NCBI RefSeq assembly: GCF_015832195.1
Contig: NC_052018.1
Span: 29,168,115 to 29,232,114, forward strand
Source: Motacilla alba alba
Taxonomy: Eukaryota > Chordata > Aves > Passeriformes > Motacillidae
Direction of reading: 5' to 3'
DNA length: 64,000 bases
Position 1 is the stretch's first letter, and each line of letters begins with the position of its first letter. The position numbers and the translations under genes are program-made. The notes below the pieces were generated by a model. The model was not told where the DNA came from. It did not search any database and saw nothing but the letters and a program-made list of their open reading frames with translations. Of this stretch, positions 36,301 through 51,300 are shown piece after piece.

Positions 36301-39300
36301 AGGAGACACTGGAATACTATCCAGACTGTAGGTGATAAGCTGTGAGTAACTGATGTTATTGTATGCTTTCCTGTGAGAATGAAATGTTCAAGTCCTAGAG
36401 ACAAAATATATGGCCAACATATTTCTCAAATTTGAGTTTTATGTGAAAAGTTGTAGAAGCTTAGTAGTACTTGATACACAAGCTGTATTAGATATTTTTA
36501 AATCAAAAGAAAGTCTCCAAACTGTTAACACGAACAGTTAGGGATATTTGTCCTTTCAATGAAAGAGCTCAATCTATATTTGTAATGTATCATAGCAAGA
36601 TAACTCCACTAAGAATTGCACATTGGAAGTTTTTGTTCAGTGGCAATTTCAGCCCATCACCTTCAGCACTCTGCATTAACAGCAGCAATGACAGAAGAAA
36701 TTGTTTACCCCCACCCCCCCAGCTTTCCCAGAAGCAGCCTACAGTTGAAAGTAATGCTGAAATGTCTTCCTACATCTAGTTGGCAAGAAATACTTTATAT
36801 GGCAATACTGTTCATAAAAGTACTAGTCTTCAAAACCAGGTATCTACTGAAAATCAAAGTCCTAAGATCAAAGAGACCAAGATAAAAGCTTTGCCCCAGT
36901 AACCATCTCCTTTGCATTGGTTAAGTATCACAACATTATATTCTACTCAGCTAGCTTACTATTTATCAAGTAATTCCTTGGCAAGATGATTGTTCCAAAT
37001 GCATATTATCATCAAAGCGTCTCTCATTTCTGCTGGATACATGTAATTTAGATTAACCTAAGCTAACTGACAGCTGTAGAACTCTTGCTTCTCTTCTTCC
37101 CATTTTCATATGTTTGATTAAAAAAGTGAGATATCCAGATTTTCCATGGCAGTAGCACTAAAATAAATCAGCTAAGATTTGTTAAACTTTAATCTTAATC
37201 AGAGCTGAGAAGGTAGAAGGTTTTCCAACAGCTCAGAGTTCACTATAGGGCTACTATCGTTGTGTAGTACTGGAGCAAATGAAAAAAAAAAAAGCAGTTG
37301 AGATTCAAGGTGGTAATTGATAAACTTTACCTGTGATTTATGCGGCAAAAAGGAAGTTGGAAGTTATTTCAATTTAAGTACCAAAAAGTGAGAAGTTTTA
37401 CCTTTAGAGGTCGAATAGCTTCACAAGCTTTTGTCCACCAGCTTTTCTCAATAGACTCCAGATGCCTCTCTCTCCTTCGAAGTGTCCTTAACCTCTCTTC
37501 TAGTTGCTGTAAAGTCCGTCTATCCCTTGATGACAGAGGACGACCATCTCTGCACTGGTTACAAAAAGAGTGCAAAAGGTCAAGAGTCACCAAATCAAGA
37601 AAACAGACTTGACAGCTACTTAAATTATTTAGAACAACTCTGAAGAATTTCTAGTATATAATTCATGCATATATAACTTCTATGACTATCAAGACCATGA
37701 AGTGCAAAAGTCCCAAGCTGCAACAAGAGGAATTCCTAGTAGGTGGCAGAAACTACTTTTCACAATAAAAATTTTCAAAAACTTTAACAGGGTGGATAGT
37801 CTCCATGGCTAGAAATGGTTAAAAAGCACAGTGATTATCCAAATAACCTGATCTAAGCTGAAAGAGGTCCATATTTTGTGTGAAGGGTTGAACATGGTGA
37901 TTTTCAGGTCACTCCCCATTATATTCCATTATTAAGTTTAGATATCTAACTCAGCACTTATTTTCTTTCCAACATTCCACTTGATACTAATCTATGTTTC
38001 TTGAGCAAAAAGCATAGGCAGCATCACCCCAAGACATAGTTGAATGTACCAGACAGCTTGATTGTTATATTTAAGAATGTATTTTAATTTTGAGCCTTTA
38101 CACCGAGCAGGAACCATTACACTCTGCTGTAAAGTGAGTAGCACACATCTCAGTTATCTGCTATAAGCAAAAGCAACAAAATGGGCATTAGGGAGCCGAA
38201 CCGAAATTGTTTCTAACATTGATGCTCATCTATTACAAACACATACTTGCGTAAAAAAGATTCTTTTACAATAGGAAATTGACTAAACTCTATTTCAAAG
38301 TCTTGAAATTCCTTATTAATTTCCCTCTTATTTTAAAGGATTCATTCTACAAATAACACAACAGTTTATACCACTGAAGAAAAAAAATTAAATAAATTTG
38401 TCAAGAAGACTTCAACCACATTATAGGTGTACATAACACTTAAATTGGAGATTACAATGTACTTTTAATAGAAACACATGTATGTCGCCCTGATTTTTTA
38501 AGATTTTTGAAGCCTTCTGATGTTTACATTCTTGTAACAAACTTTCTCACACACTTTCTGTAAATAACTCATTGTTTTGCATTCCTTTATGGAGGAGGAG
38601 AAATTTGATGGACTGTTGGTTTGTCCAGTGTCATTGGAGAGGTGGCACTGTCACCCTCCAATCCACTGTCACTTTTGGAAAACTATAAACATTGGAGTCA
38701 GAAAATAAACGTTCCCCTTTACTCTTCACCTTGAGAACAGCAGTGTGTGTGTCCTTCATTTTGTGTCCTATAGCAACACATGTACTATACCCTGTACAGC
38801 ATCTCTGTGACTTCAAAAGGCCTTTTTGACAACAGTTCAAGCTCCCAATCTGAAGTTCAAGCTTCAACTATTTAAGACTAATGTCAAACCTACCAGATGT
38901 ACTAACAGTACAAGAACATACTACATATTGAATCTCAGTAGCACACCTTCATACTTCTAGTTTTTATGTACAGTAGTCTCAGTAACACTTTCTTCACAAC
39001 TTAATGAACATGTAACTGAAGAACTAAGACTTCCATTACAGAATGAGGCAGAATCCTGACCAGAATCCATAAACCAAGAAAAATTAGTTTGCACTAAAGA
39101 TCATATTACAATAGAAACATAAATAAAGAACCTTCTACTTTTTAAACCTAAAGTTCTGCCAGACTGAACAACAAGACCAGTTGAACGCAAACTATCATAA
39201 CCCAACAAGATCATCTGTAATAAGTAATGATCCATTTGTCACAGCTTTCTCATTTTTCTCATATTGATTTCAGTAAGAGATGCCTTTGGTGCTGTAGTGC

Positions 39301-42300
39301 TTTTTGCAAAACCAAAACATGATAAACTACTTTTTAGATTTCTTTATTCAGCAAAATATCTAGACACTGAAGATGCCCACACTGTAGAGGTCAGTCCAGT
39401 ATCAAGGGAAGGCTCTTGGAACTGCTTTAACATCTCTAAGGTCTACTATCACAGAGCACACAACAGCACAGATGGACTGCCAGGATGGAAGCAAGGCACA
39501 TCAATGTCACTTTTCCCTGTCAAGGCTGTAAAAACACTGGTCAAGCCATTATCTGAAATGGGTTGAAAAAAGAGGTGGGAGATTTTCCCCTATCATCTTG
39601 TACATAAAGAAATCCTCCTTTGACTTGCACTCAGATTGTTACAAGTGTCTTGCTTATATGAGGCACAGCATTCCCATGAGCTGCAAAACCATAATGGGTT
39701 TAAAAATGGTGTTCACATCCTAGGGATTTTTAGGACTCAGAACAGCTTTCCGTCTGTATGCTTTTCATAAAGAAATTATTTATAACAGCAAGGTACATTA
39801 ACTGAGAAGCAAGACTATCTGGAGCTGTTATTTATTCATAAAGATGATTAATAGTTTGATAAGTCTAAATCATGACAGTTCTTTGTAGCAAGTATCCAGT
39901 GTTAACTATACTGCATTGAGTAAATCAACAAACTGGATGCTGTTTCTGGTAGAAGACTACATGAAGTTAATATCTACAAAGCATGTCTTCCATCCAAGCA
40001 GGCCTGGAGAAGCTTGAGTTTAATTTGTTAACACTTATTACCTAGACAGAAATAACTACTGCTGCAGGACTGACATAAAGAATGTAATCACTGCTACACA
40101 AGCGACCACATGTGTTTCAAAGTAACTCAAATAATTGCAAGCTATTAATTTCTGACTTGCTATTCTTTCTGGAACAGGCTCTACAGCATGACCATGAACT
40201 AGTAAGCAAGGAAAAAAAATTGTTAAGAAAGTGAGAATAAAGACCTTACCTTTGATTTAATCCTCAATAAATGTTGTTCCACTTCTTCAATATCTTCAGT
40301 GTTCTCCAAACGTTCATAAGATGCACTGGTAGTTCCTTTAATCAAGTTTAGAGGCAAAGCTGACATACCATAAGCCTTAAACAAAAAAGGAAACATACAT
40401 ACTCAAATTTTCTGCCATATATTGTCATCTGGTAAGGCTGCTCTATGTTGTAGCTATGAAGTAGCACAAATGGGTGTTTTTTTCATCCCATCTTTTACTA
40501 AGGCATCCAATTCCTTTCCTCTTTTAAGCAAAACATAAACGCGCTATGCAAATTCCAGCATCCCACATCATTCCAGTGGTATTTAAGTGTCTCGTGATCA
40601 CTCAGACATGTATTAAGATTTCATATAAGCACAGTACATTGATGATTTATTAAACTAGCCCTCATTTCTGGTAAATCACATAGCTTCCAGAAACCTTAGC
40701 CTTCCCACTTTAGATCAAAATCAACATTTCGTGCAATACAGAAACTTCTAGAAACTGAACATTAGTAGTTTTAGAAGCAAAGCATACACAAGTTCTTTGC
40801 AGCCAGTAGTCTTCAAGCTGCTTTTGAATAAAAATGAGTTGAAAGTACCTGATTTACTAAAACCAAAATTCTGCAGGAAAAAGGCAGCAAAAGTTACATG
40901 AACATCTGAACTCAGTTACATTCCAAGACTGCTTAGGCACCCATTCACAATCATAAATTTTGCTGGAATTTATTCCTCATTATAAATTCTATGTAATTCA
41001 TGTTTTGCCAGCTTCTACATCAAGAGTACACCCGGATTTTTCCAATGCAAAGTCCATAAGCTTTCCACTAACAAAAACAAACATATTTAAGGCAAGGTAA
41101 ACAGGAAAATGGCACTACTTTCTTTCTGTTGCCCAATGATTCTTACGGATCAAGGCCAAGATCAGAAGTTACTCCAGGCAGTTTAGAGACATTAGCCATA
41201 AGCTTGTAATTTGTTTATTGTGGATGATATGTTGCTCTTAGTGCAGAGCTCAGCAGGAAGGTTCTTTCCTCCCTCAGCAATTAACACACACAATTTTACT
41301 AGAGTCTTTGATATCTGAACACTTGCTGACTTCAGAGAATTGTTTAGATTGAAAAAGACCTCTAAGATTATTCAGTTCAACCAGTAAGCTAACACTGCCA
41401 AATCCACCACTAAAGCATGTCCCTAAGAGCCATGTTTACAAGTCTTTTCAATATTTCCAGAAGTTTGAAGAGCAGTTTTCTACATGTTCAGAAACACCAC
41501 CCCCTCCTTCAAGCACAGCCTTACATTTCCTACTGAGAATAGATGGAACACAAATGCTAGTGCGTTAAAAATGTCACCATACATGCTGTCACATCATGAG
41601 TTCTCTGTACACAAGACACAATCTGACCTGCTTAGAAACATACTTTGACATACTAAAGTCTCATGCACTGAACCCAGAGCAAGGCACTGCCCATTTTTGA
41701 TTATGCCATAACTTAGCCTGAGCTTGACAACCATCAATAAATGTGTGTCACCTCTCCCTTTAGACCACGTCCTTTGAGAGCATTAACCAGCTTTGCCACC
41801 CACGTGAGGCTGCAGATATTGTCTACCTAGACTTCAGCAAAGCCTTCAACACCATATCCCACAGCATTCTCTTGGAAAAGCCAGCAGCCCAGAGCTTTGA
41901 CAGGAGCACTCTTTGCTGGGTTAAGAACTCACTAGATTGCTGGGCCCAGAGAGTGGTGGTGAATGGTGCTGCATCCGGCTGGCAGCCGTGGTGCTGTCCC
42001 CCGGGGATTTGTGCTGTCCCCAGTTCTGTTTAATTAATGATCTGGGTGAGGGGAGTTAGTCAACTATTAGCAAATTCGCAAATGATAACAAGCTGGGGGA
42101 GAGTGTTCATCTGCTGGAGGGTAGGAGGGCTCAGCAGAGGGACCTGGAAAGGCTGGATCAATGGGCTCAATCCAATGATATGAGATTTAACAACACCAGG
42201 TTTCATGTCCTGCACTTTGGCCACAACAAATCCCTGCAGTGCTACAGGCTAGGGACAGAGTGATTTGACAGTGGCCAGGCAGAAAGGGACATGGGGATGC

Positions 42301-45300
42301 TGATGTTCATATAGCTGAACATGAGCCAGGGTGTGCCCAGGTGGCCAAGAAGGCCAGTGGCATCCTGGCCTGTGCCAGCAACAGTGTGGCCAGCAGGACC
42401 AGGGCTGTCATTCTTCCCCTGTACTCATCAGTGGTGAGGCTGCACCGCAAGTGCTGTATCTAGTTCTGGGCACCCAATTTAGGAAGGCTGCTGAGATACT
42501 GGAATGTGTCCAGAGAAGGGCAATGCCTGGAGAAAAGGAGACTCAAGGGAGTTGTTATCCCTCTCTACAAGTCCCTGAAAGGAGGCTGTAGCCAGGTGGG
42601 GATCAGTCTCTTCTCCCAGGCCACCAGTGACAGGACAAGAAGACACTGCATCAGGGGAGGTTTAGGACATAAGGAAGAAGTTCTTCACAGAAAGGGTGAT
42701 TGGGCATTGGAATGGGTTGCCCAGGGAGGTTGTGGAGCGACTGTCTCTGGAGGGGTTTAAGAAAGGACTGGATGTGGCAGTTGGTGCTATGGTCTAGTTG
42801 ACAAAGTGGGGTTAGGTCATAGGCTGGACTTGATGTCCAAAGGTCTTTTCCAACCTAGCTGATTCTGTAAAAAGCACTCTCCCACAATTCTCTTCTCTAG
42901 GCCAAACAAATTCCTTCAGTTTTCATTTATGGGTTGCTGTCTGCAACTCTGTAATCATGTCCATAAGCTTTCATTGGAGCCTCTACAGTTGACATGTTTC
43001 ATAAACTAGGGGACCAAAATCCGACAATTTCCAGATGTGGTTTTGGAAGTGCCAAGTACAATGGCAAACATCTACGCTATTGCTGAGGCAAGCCCCGGAC
43101 ACTGTCTGTATTTTCTGCTGCAAGGCACACTGCTGGATCATGCTTACCTTGCTGCCCACTAGGACTTCCAGGTAATTTCCAGCGAAACCAGCTCCCAGCT
43201 GATCAGACCCAAGCACCAACTGTTGCTTGCAATAAACCCATTACAAGAAACTACCTTAAGATCTGCTAAACCTGATGTCATTCTTGTTGGCCCAATCCTC
43301 TCATCTGTCAATGTCTCTATAGTGGCTCTTTGTTCTGTTTTATTTGCTTCTCCCAGTTTGACGTATTTCTCAAGCTATATGATTACTCAACTCCATCACC
43401 CAGATCATTCGTGAGGACTAAACAGTATTGGGCCCATACCGACCCCAAGGAGCTCACTCAGATCAGCTAGTAACTACAGAATTTAGGGGACATGTGAACA
43501 CCATACAACATCATCAACTAGAAGGCATGTCACAATTTATCTGAGGTCCCTCTCTGGAACACAAAGCATTTCTAGCCAGTTCCAGTACGCAGAAACACTT
43601 AAGAGATTACTATGACAATGTGCCTGAACAATTTTACAAACCTGAGTTTAGAAGTAATTAGATTTCAACATCTGAGGTTTCCACCTGTTCTGCAAACAGC
43701 TAACATATCAATTAACATAGCAAGTATTCACTCTGTGAAACAGTTAAGAAATAAAATCCAGGGCTTTAAAGCTTAGTCTAAGTTTCTATCAAAGTGATGT
43801 ATTGTTTTGCTGTTTTTGAAAAGGTGAACTACATACTTGAACATGAAGCTTGCTCCAGTAATAAAGTCTAAGGTCCTTCTGTGAATACAGAAGATGCTAA
43901 TAGTAAGATGATTATGCAAGTAAGGCTTCCATCATCAGCATTGGAAAAGAACACATTGGTCCAAGATAATATATAGAATGAAGGACAGAAAGATGAGTCA
44001 TCTCATGTGATGTGTCACAGGTCTGAACAGAAGCTGTATTAGCTAATTTTCAGGGCTGCATTTTCCTGCAGGCTGATAAAGAAGTTCAAAGTTGCCCTGG
44101 ACAAAGTTTTAATCCCTTGGGTTAGTACAAGTGTTAAATTATTCAAGGGCTATTATGTTAGGCATCTGCAATTTAACAACCAAACAATGTATTGAGGATA
44201 GCAAAGGAAAACAAACCAAAGATGTACACTACAGCCAAGAGAGGTCTTGGTCCTGAAACAAACTGTAGGTTGAAAGTTTGGAATATGAATCAAAACATAT
44301 AAAAAAGAGCCTTTAAAACAGTTAACACAAGTTAATTTGTGTACATGAATTGACATAAAACAAGTAATTAATTCTTGACATATTTATACCACTGAAACAA
44401 CGGATTCCAGGACTTATTTGTAGATAATTTTTTGGTCTAGAATTGAGACACTGTACCAAAGAGTAAAACCAGACATCCAAATGTACAGTTAATTACAGTA
44501 TACATGCAGTTTTGTAACACAGGTTCTTAAAAATGAACTGAGTCTGGTACTAAACACCAAGGGTTCAGGCTGGTATCTGATAACACATGTTGCAAGGATA
44601 GGTCTCTAAGGCCTCAGGCTCTATCTCGGCTCTTGCTTGGATGCCAGATTAGCTTCATTGAAACCACATTTATGAGTAGAAAAATAATCTAAATTTATAG
44701 TTAAAGCAACTTATTTTAGAGACATGTCCCATCTCGTGAATTACCACAAGTGCTCAACACAAGAGAGCACCACTCATTTAGCTTAAGGGCTGGAAAGCCA
44801 AATCCTAAGAGCTCACTACCTATTAACTGCATGTTAGAAGCATCATCCGTGAACAGCTGTCTTGTTCTCATTTGAGTTTCTGTCTACAAGCATCCCTGGA
44901 TAGATGGAAGTTTTTACTTATAGACCTTTTAAAGCACAAAGCCTTCTACTCTAAAGGATATGAAAAACACAGAACAACTTACTGTAACAGAAAACCCAGC
45001 TTCCCAACCCTATTAGAACAGTCTAAACAAAGCTTTTGAGACTCCTGTCTTATTAGTTACTCATGGAAGTGGTAGTTCAGTCAGACAATAATGTGAAAAT
45101 AAATCCATCTACAGGAAGAGCCTCTAACTCCCATGAATGCAACAAATAGATCAGTACCTTCATGCAGTACTAGCTGGCACTGAAGAGCAGCAAGAAGCAT
45201 TCTCTACCTGTTCTCTGAGCATGCCACTGAACTCAAACTCCATGCTCCAGACAGAGCATTAAATCCCTTATGAGAAACTACATAAGCACGGTATCTAATT

Positions 45301-48300
45301 TGCTTAATCTCCACTTCTCCAGGTCCCTTTCTTTCTCATCCTGCAGCAGATTCAGCCACTCTCATGTCATTCACAGTTAGGATTTACAAGGAAGAATTGC
45401 TGTTCTGATTCGTAGTCTCTTGCAGACTCAGCATGTTACAACACTCGAGACTTGCCACACTCACATAACTATGGCCAGATAAGGGAAGACTTTCTTATTA
45501 GCTGCCTTCTGTGCTGATAGTAGTCACTCAGAAACAGAAAGCAGAATCTAAGTGAGGTTGCAACAAGTTGTAAAATCATGTTTTACTGAAGTTGTTGCAT
45601 CAAGCAACTACTTCTCGGATAAACTCTTGAGTATTAAAGATCCAGAGAGGTTTTCCACAGGAAAGAATATCACCTAAAGGGAGTATTAAGGTGGGAACAC
45701 CTAATCAACCACATCAGCCGTAAGCACATAAATCAGTTGAGAGGAAGACAGCAAACCACATTACAATTAATACAGTAAATGACTTGAAAATAGAGTTAAA
45801 TGACTTAAAGCTGAACATCTACCACAAAATGCCTGAAGCCAACAAGCTTTATAATTTAACTGGAAGTTGATTATGTTTCATTTTCTAATCTGCTATGTTC
45901 AGCTAATAAGATATGGTCAAATGATTAACCTGTGTCCCAAACAGGATAATAGCTCCTTGTCAGAGATCAAACAGAACAAGTAAATTTCTCATCAGCTTGG
46001 TGCGCAACCAGAACTAAAAAAAAAACCCACAGCTTAACAGCTCTTTCTGGTTAAAGATATTTAAAAAATAAACTTGTGATTTCAATAAATTATTGAAAAG
46101 TACTTGTGTAGCATATCAGAAAGAATTCCTACTCTATTTATTATTAGAGGGCTTATATATCATGCAAGTGGCTTTAAAGTGGTTATCACTGAGGTTTTTA
46201 AAAGATGTCTATCTAGTCTCAGGCAAGAAGTGTAGAAATAAATATTGACAAACATTTCTTGCACAGCAGTGCCCTCTAGCGAAGTCACATTAAAAAGCCA
46301 AATTAAAAAGAATTCTTATAACCATCATATAAAAGACAACAGAAATGTTCTGAGCTTTAAAGACACAATATTCATATTCCTATTTTCTTACAACAGCTTA
46401 TTTCAATACTTCACCTCAAAGTGTGACCATGAAAGAAAATGTTCAGTTCTACCAACTAGACTGACAAAATTGCATCTATTCAAGTTAGAAACCACTAAAC
46501 TATTTTAATATATGCAGTATTTAAGAAATACAGTCAAGTATGAGTTAATTTTCTTCAATACAAATGCCCCAGTTAAAAAACCCTCACTTAAATAATTATT
46601 TTGGCATAGAAGATGCTTTTATATACTAGTAGCCTCATTAGCTTTTTATTTGAATTACGCTAACCATGAGGGAAGTCACAGGATACCTTTTACCCTTCAC
46701 AACAATTGACACAGCTCAGTTGCTTATATTGAACAGTTTCCTATGGATACAAGGCATTCTTGCCAGCATTGCTTCTGACTGAGCACATTGGTCAGTCCAG
46801 TTAAACAGCCTCAAGGGAGGTGCACTTTCAGGCATCACACCAACCCAAGCAACACTGAGTTTGTGTCAGAGGAACTGCGACTCCACTTTGATTGAAACTC
46901 TACCTTCTCTGTGCAGCTTGACTGCACAGTTCTCCTGAAAAGTAAAGTGATCTCTGACCTTCCAAGGACTCATCACCTGCTTTCTTCTGAAATCACATCT
47001 CCCATCTCCAACTACCTACTCATACTACCATTCAAGAATAAAAATTGGAATTCAACAATCTTATTTCCAGAACACCATTAAGCATTGCAAATAATGACAG
47101 CAGTTCCTACATCTTCCCTTTAATTATGAGGGGTAAAGGAGAAATCCTACTAAATGCATCTGAAGATGGCAAACTCTCTCATGGAAGCTGGCTACTTGCT
47201 TCCTCTAAAAATCTCATGCCATACAGCTTCAAAAGTCATTCAACGTGTTATCTGGTAAAAATTCAGTTTTCCATGGGAAGTTTTAGCATCCAGTCTTCAG
47301 TTGCTATGAGAGCACATAACCTTTGAATAACATTGTTATAAAAACCATCTCAAAGCATGGAACAGGTTGACCAAACAGAACAGATAGGTTCACTATGGAA
47401 ATTCTTGCATGATTTGCCGTACTCAACATGAATCTTGCACTGAGCACTTGTTTCTCCATTGCTCTACTCTTCATCCCTACAGTATCCTGCTATACATTCA
47501 GCTTCATTTCTCACAGTGCTTTCTCTCCACTATACAGACTCCTTATTTGTCAGTGTTTAAGTGGCAAAAAAATGCTCTCAAAGTTTCTGGGATAGAGAAG
47601 CCAAATACAATAGCCTCTTTATCACAGCTGTTCTACTACACACTGTGAGCTTGCACTTGCTGGACAAAATATCGGTAAAAGAGTTAATTCTGCTTCAGTT
47701 ACAATACTGACCAGAATTTTGCCTAGCTGTCACCTTCTATACTGCTCCATCAGGCTTAGAAAAGCATTTACAACCAAAAGATTAATCTGCTTTTCAATTC
47801 TAAAATTTTAAAGTACAAAACTATATTTTGTCGACCAGTTTAACATCTACAGTTCTCCAACAGTGTAGTAGGAATCAGGCTGTTAAAACCATCAAACTGG
47901 TTTGTTATTTTATTTACTACTTCACAGAGAAGTGAACATAATGAAAGAATTACATTTCTATTTCAGAATTGGCATTGAAGTGATTAAATAGTAATGACGA
48001 TGAATTGATGAATCTCAATTTCTCAATAGAGAACATCTGTTTAAAAGAATATCACTAGTGAATGAGTGCTTTTAAGATTAGACAGATTCTAAAAGGCTTT
48101 AAGCTCTTTGGTTATTAATAACATCAACTGCAGAAAGGTAAATCAATCCGGACAAAAATTAGGTGTGAAAAGGTCATCACATGTGTGAGTAGACAAGTTA
48201 AGCTTTCTAACATTTCTTCTTTCAGGATGGAGAAAAGAAATGAGCATTTTATAGTTCCATAAGAAATCAAATAATGCTTATTAAATGTTTGGGAAAATTA

Positions 48301-51300
48301 CAAAGCCAATTATAATCATCCTTCAAGGACATGCTAAGTGAGATGCACAAGATCACTCAAAAATTAATCTGCCTATCATTGTATGAGCAACTCATTATTT
48401 TGTCTCGAATTCAAACAGCAATCTGGAGCTGACAACTATTGTTTCAATACCTAAGGCCATGTAGAACCATTTCAATGAAAAACACATTAATGAAAGAATA
48501 GATGCAAACCACATCATCTGTGACTCTGTTTCAAATTCTCCCCCAGCCAAAACCAGCATAGCACTGCAGACCTAATTTATCATTTTCTTGTTACCATTCC
48601 ATACTTATAGACATAGAAAGGTGTCAGTATAAATCATCAAGGTCATGGATTTGCAGAGCCCCCCGAAGATCACCTGTTCACATGTCTTGCAAAACAATTT
48701 TAAGTATCAAGCATTGTACTTCAGCACTATACATTATGTAATGCACAAAAAGTAGACTTTGTGATGAAGCTTGAAAACAGAAAAGCAACTACCAATTAAG
48801 GAGAACTGAGACATATCAAGACATAAGTCTAAATAATGTTGTTCATTTAAACATTGCATGTACTTGAGAAAATGAAGTGTTTATGCTCTTGTCAGTAATA
48901 TTAATATTATCAAGTGAACATTTGTAGACTTCATCTACATTATTCACCTACACTATTTTATTTTTTCCTCCTAAATAGTTAAAAATCTAGCATACACAAG
49001 TTGCATCTTTTTTGTCCCTTCCTGGTCTTCCAAACAGTCAATTAAAATCAAGAAAAGATTATTCTTCAGAGTATTCAGCAGGGAAATCCAACATGAAGTT
49101 TCAGTATTACATTCCAAAAAGACATATTAAAAAGTATCAGCTCAAACTCAGTCAAATGAAACATAACTGCAGCTTTTATATTTTTACATCCATTTACAGA
49201 AGAAAGGAACTTGGATTTTTGTCCAAGTTGCAAAGTTACAAAATAAAGAAAAAATAAATTTGTATTATTTAGATTAAGAATAGGTATTAAAAGTTTGGTT
49301 GTTCCCCTACTCTGAATTGGCAGTCTCCCTTTGACTTACCCAATGAGCTTCTGAAAATTGCCACCTATCAAAGTACTATCTTCTGACAGAATAATCTTGC
49401 ACAAACTAGCAGTTATTAACAGGTAACTTATTTTCTGACATTGCATAATATTTCAACAAAGTGCCCAGTGCACTTTTTGAAACACTAGTTGTACTGAGGT
49501 GAATAAATCATAGCAAGAATCTCTAATAAACCATTTTTTCCCCAAAAATGAACAGCTGTGATGGAATAAATAGATGTCCAACATGAGCTAAATAAGGTTC
49601 TAACAGTAAAACCAGTATTGCAGAAAAAATTAATCCAATCAAAAACCAATCTTATTGTCAATCATTGTCACCTCAACCATTTCATAGGCTAGACCCAATC
49701 TTAAAGAGAAGACACCTCACACCATGAGGTACAACACAGTGTGACCCATTGGTACCACTGTAAACCCTGCAGATGCCTGAGGTTTGGATGGACTCTGGAG
49801 GTCATCCAGTCCAACACCTCTGCCCAAGCAGAGTCCCCTAGAGCTGCTTCTCCAGGACCATGTACATATGGCTCCTGAGTATCTCCAAGGAGGAGACTCC
49901 ACAATCTCTCTAAACAACCTGAGCCAGTGGTCAGACACCTTCACAGTGTTTCAGCTCGTGCCCTCTGCCGCTGGTCCCATCCCTAGGTACCAGTGAACAC
50001 AGCCCGGTTCCATACTCTTCATACTCTTCCTTCAGATGTTTGCACATGTTGAGTAGACTTCCCTTAAGTCATCTTTTTGTCTTGGCCGACAGTCCCGGCT
50101 CCCAGCCCTTCTACATAAGAAGAAAGTGCCTTGATTACCTTTGCAGGCCTTCACCAGTTTCCCTTCTACAGCTCCATCTCTCTTGTACTGAGAAGACAAG
50201 AACTTCAGATGTGGCCTCACCAAGGCTAAGAATCAAGGCAGAGTCACCAACAACCTGCTGGCAATACTCCTCCTAATGCACTCCAAGATACCACTTGCCT
50301 TCTCTCACCAAGAGTACATTCCTGGTTCATGGTTAACTTGGTGTCCACTAGAACTCCCAGGTCCTTCTCAGAGCTGCTTTTCTCCTGAGTGGTCCCCCCA
50401 GATATGCGCACATTCATTCCTCCTCAGCTTTGCATGTTTCCTTGCTGAATTTGATGATGTTCCTGTCAGCCTAGCAAGACTTCTCCAGCCTAGCAAGATC
50501 CTTCTGGAAAACTCCAATATAAACTCAGGAGGATATTCTTCCAGTTGGGTGTGAAGTTTGCTGAGGGTTCTCCCCCATAATCCTGATCATTAATGAAAAG
50601 GTTGAACAGAACTGGAACCAATATCAATCACTGGTATATACCACATGTGACTGCCCTCCAACTAGACCTCATGCCACTGATCACTATCTAGTGGGCCTAG
50701 ATAGTCAGCCAATTTTCAATTCACTTCACTATCTGCTCATCCAGCCCATTTTTCACAAGCTTCTCTACAAGGATCTTTTGGGAGAGGCTCAACGTGAGCT
50801 AGATGTACATTTTCCAAACATGGCAAAGCCACATCAACAAGAGATGCTGTTAACCTGTTACAACAGTACAGTAGTGTGTGAAGAGCTGAAGGCTCTGGAG
50901 GGTTGACATGGGAAGTATTACTCTGAAAACAGCTTAACTCAAAAGTGTTCTTCAGACTAAAACTTTTCAAGCTTCAGAATTAAGTGCTATGCAGATCTGT
51001 CCATAAACTTGCTTCCAGAATTTTGAATTATGTTTAAAAATGGTACTGTAGCAATATGAAAAATATCTACAGACAGCATTCATTTAAACTGTTATACACA
51101 GTTAGAAAGAAGTCATGCTATAAAAAATATTCTGGTTGACCACACATCAAATCAATTTTCGGTTTCTTTGGTCCTAACCTACATGCTTGCTACAATCCAA
51201 GCTTTTGGGAAATTTAGACAATTCAGTTCTGTAAGTAAATACCTCAGCAAGACTAACTGCTCATTGGAATGACCATAATAAAAAAAAAAAAAAAAAAACC

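Noticed and set aside
39264..39566. Plus-strand 100-codon frame in intron 8
   Set aside because: No domain resemblance, no flanking gene structure.
42331..42760. Plus-strand open frames of 84-86 codons
   Set aside because: They are out-of-frame readings of the CR1 3' part, not a functional LINE protein.
49701..50554. Set of open frames on both strands
   Set aside because: They fall within an antisense CR1 3' region.
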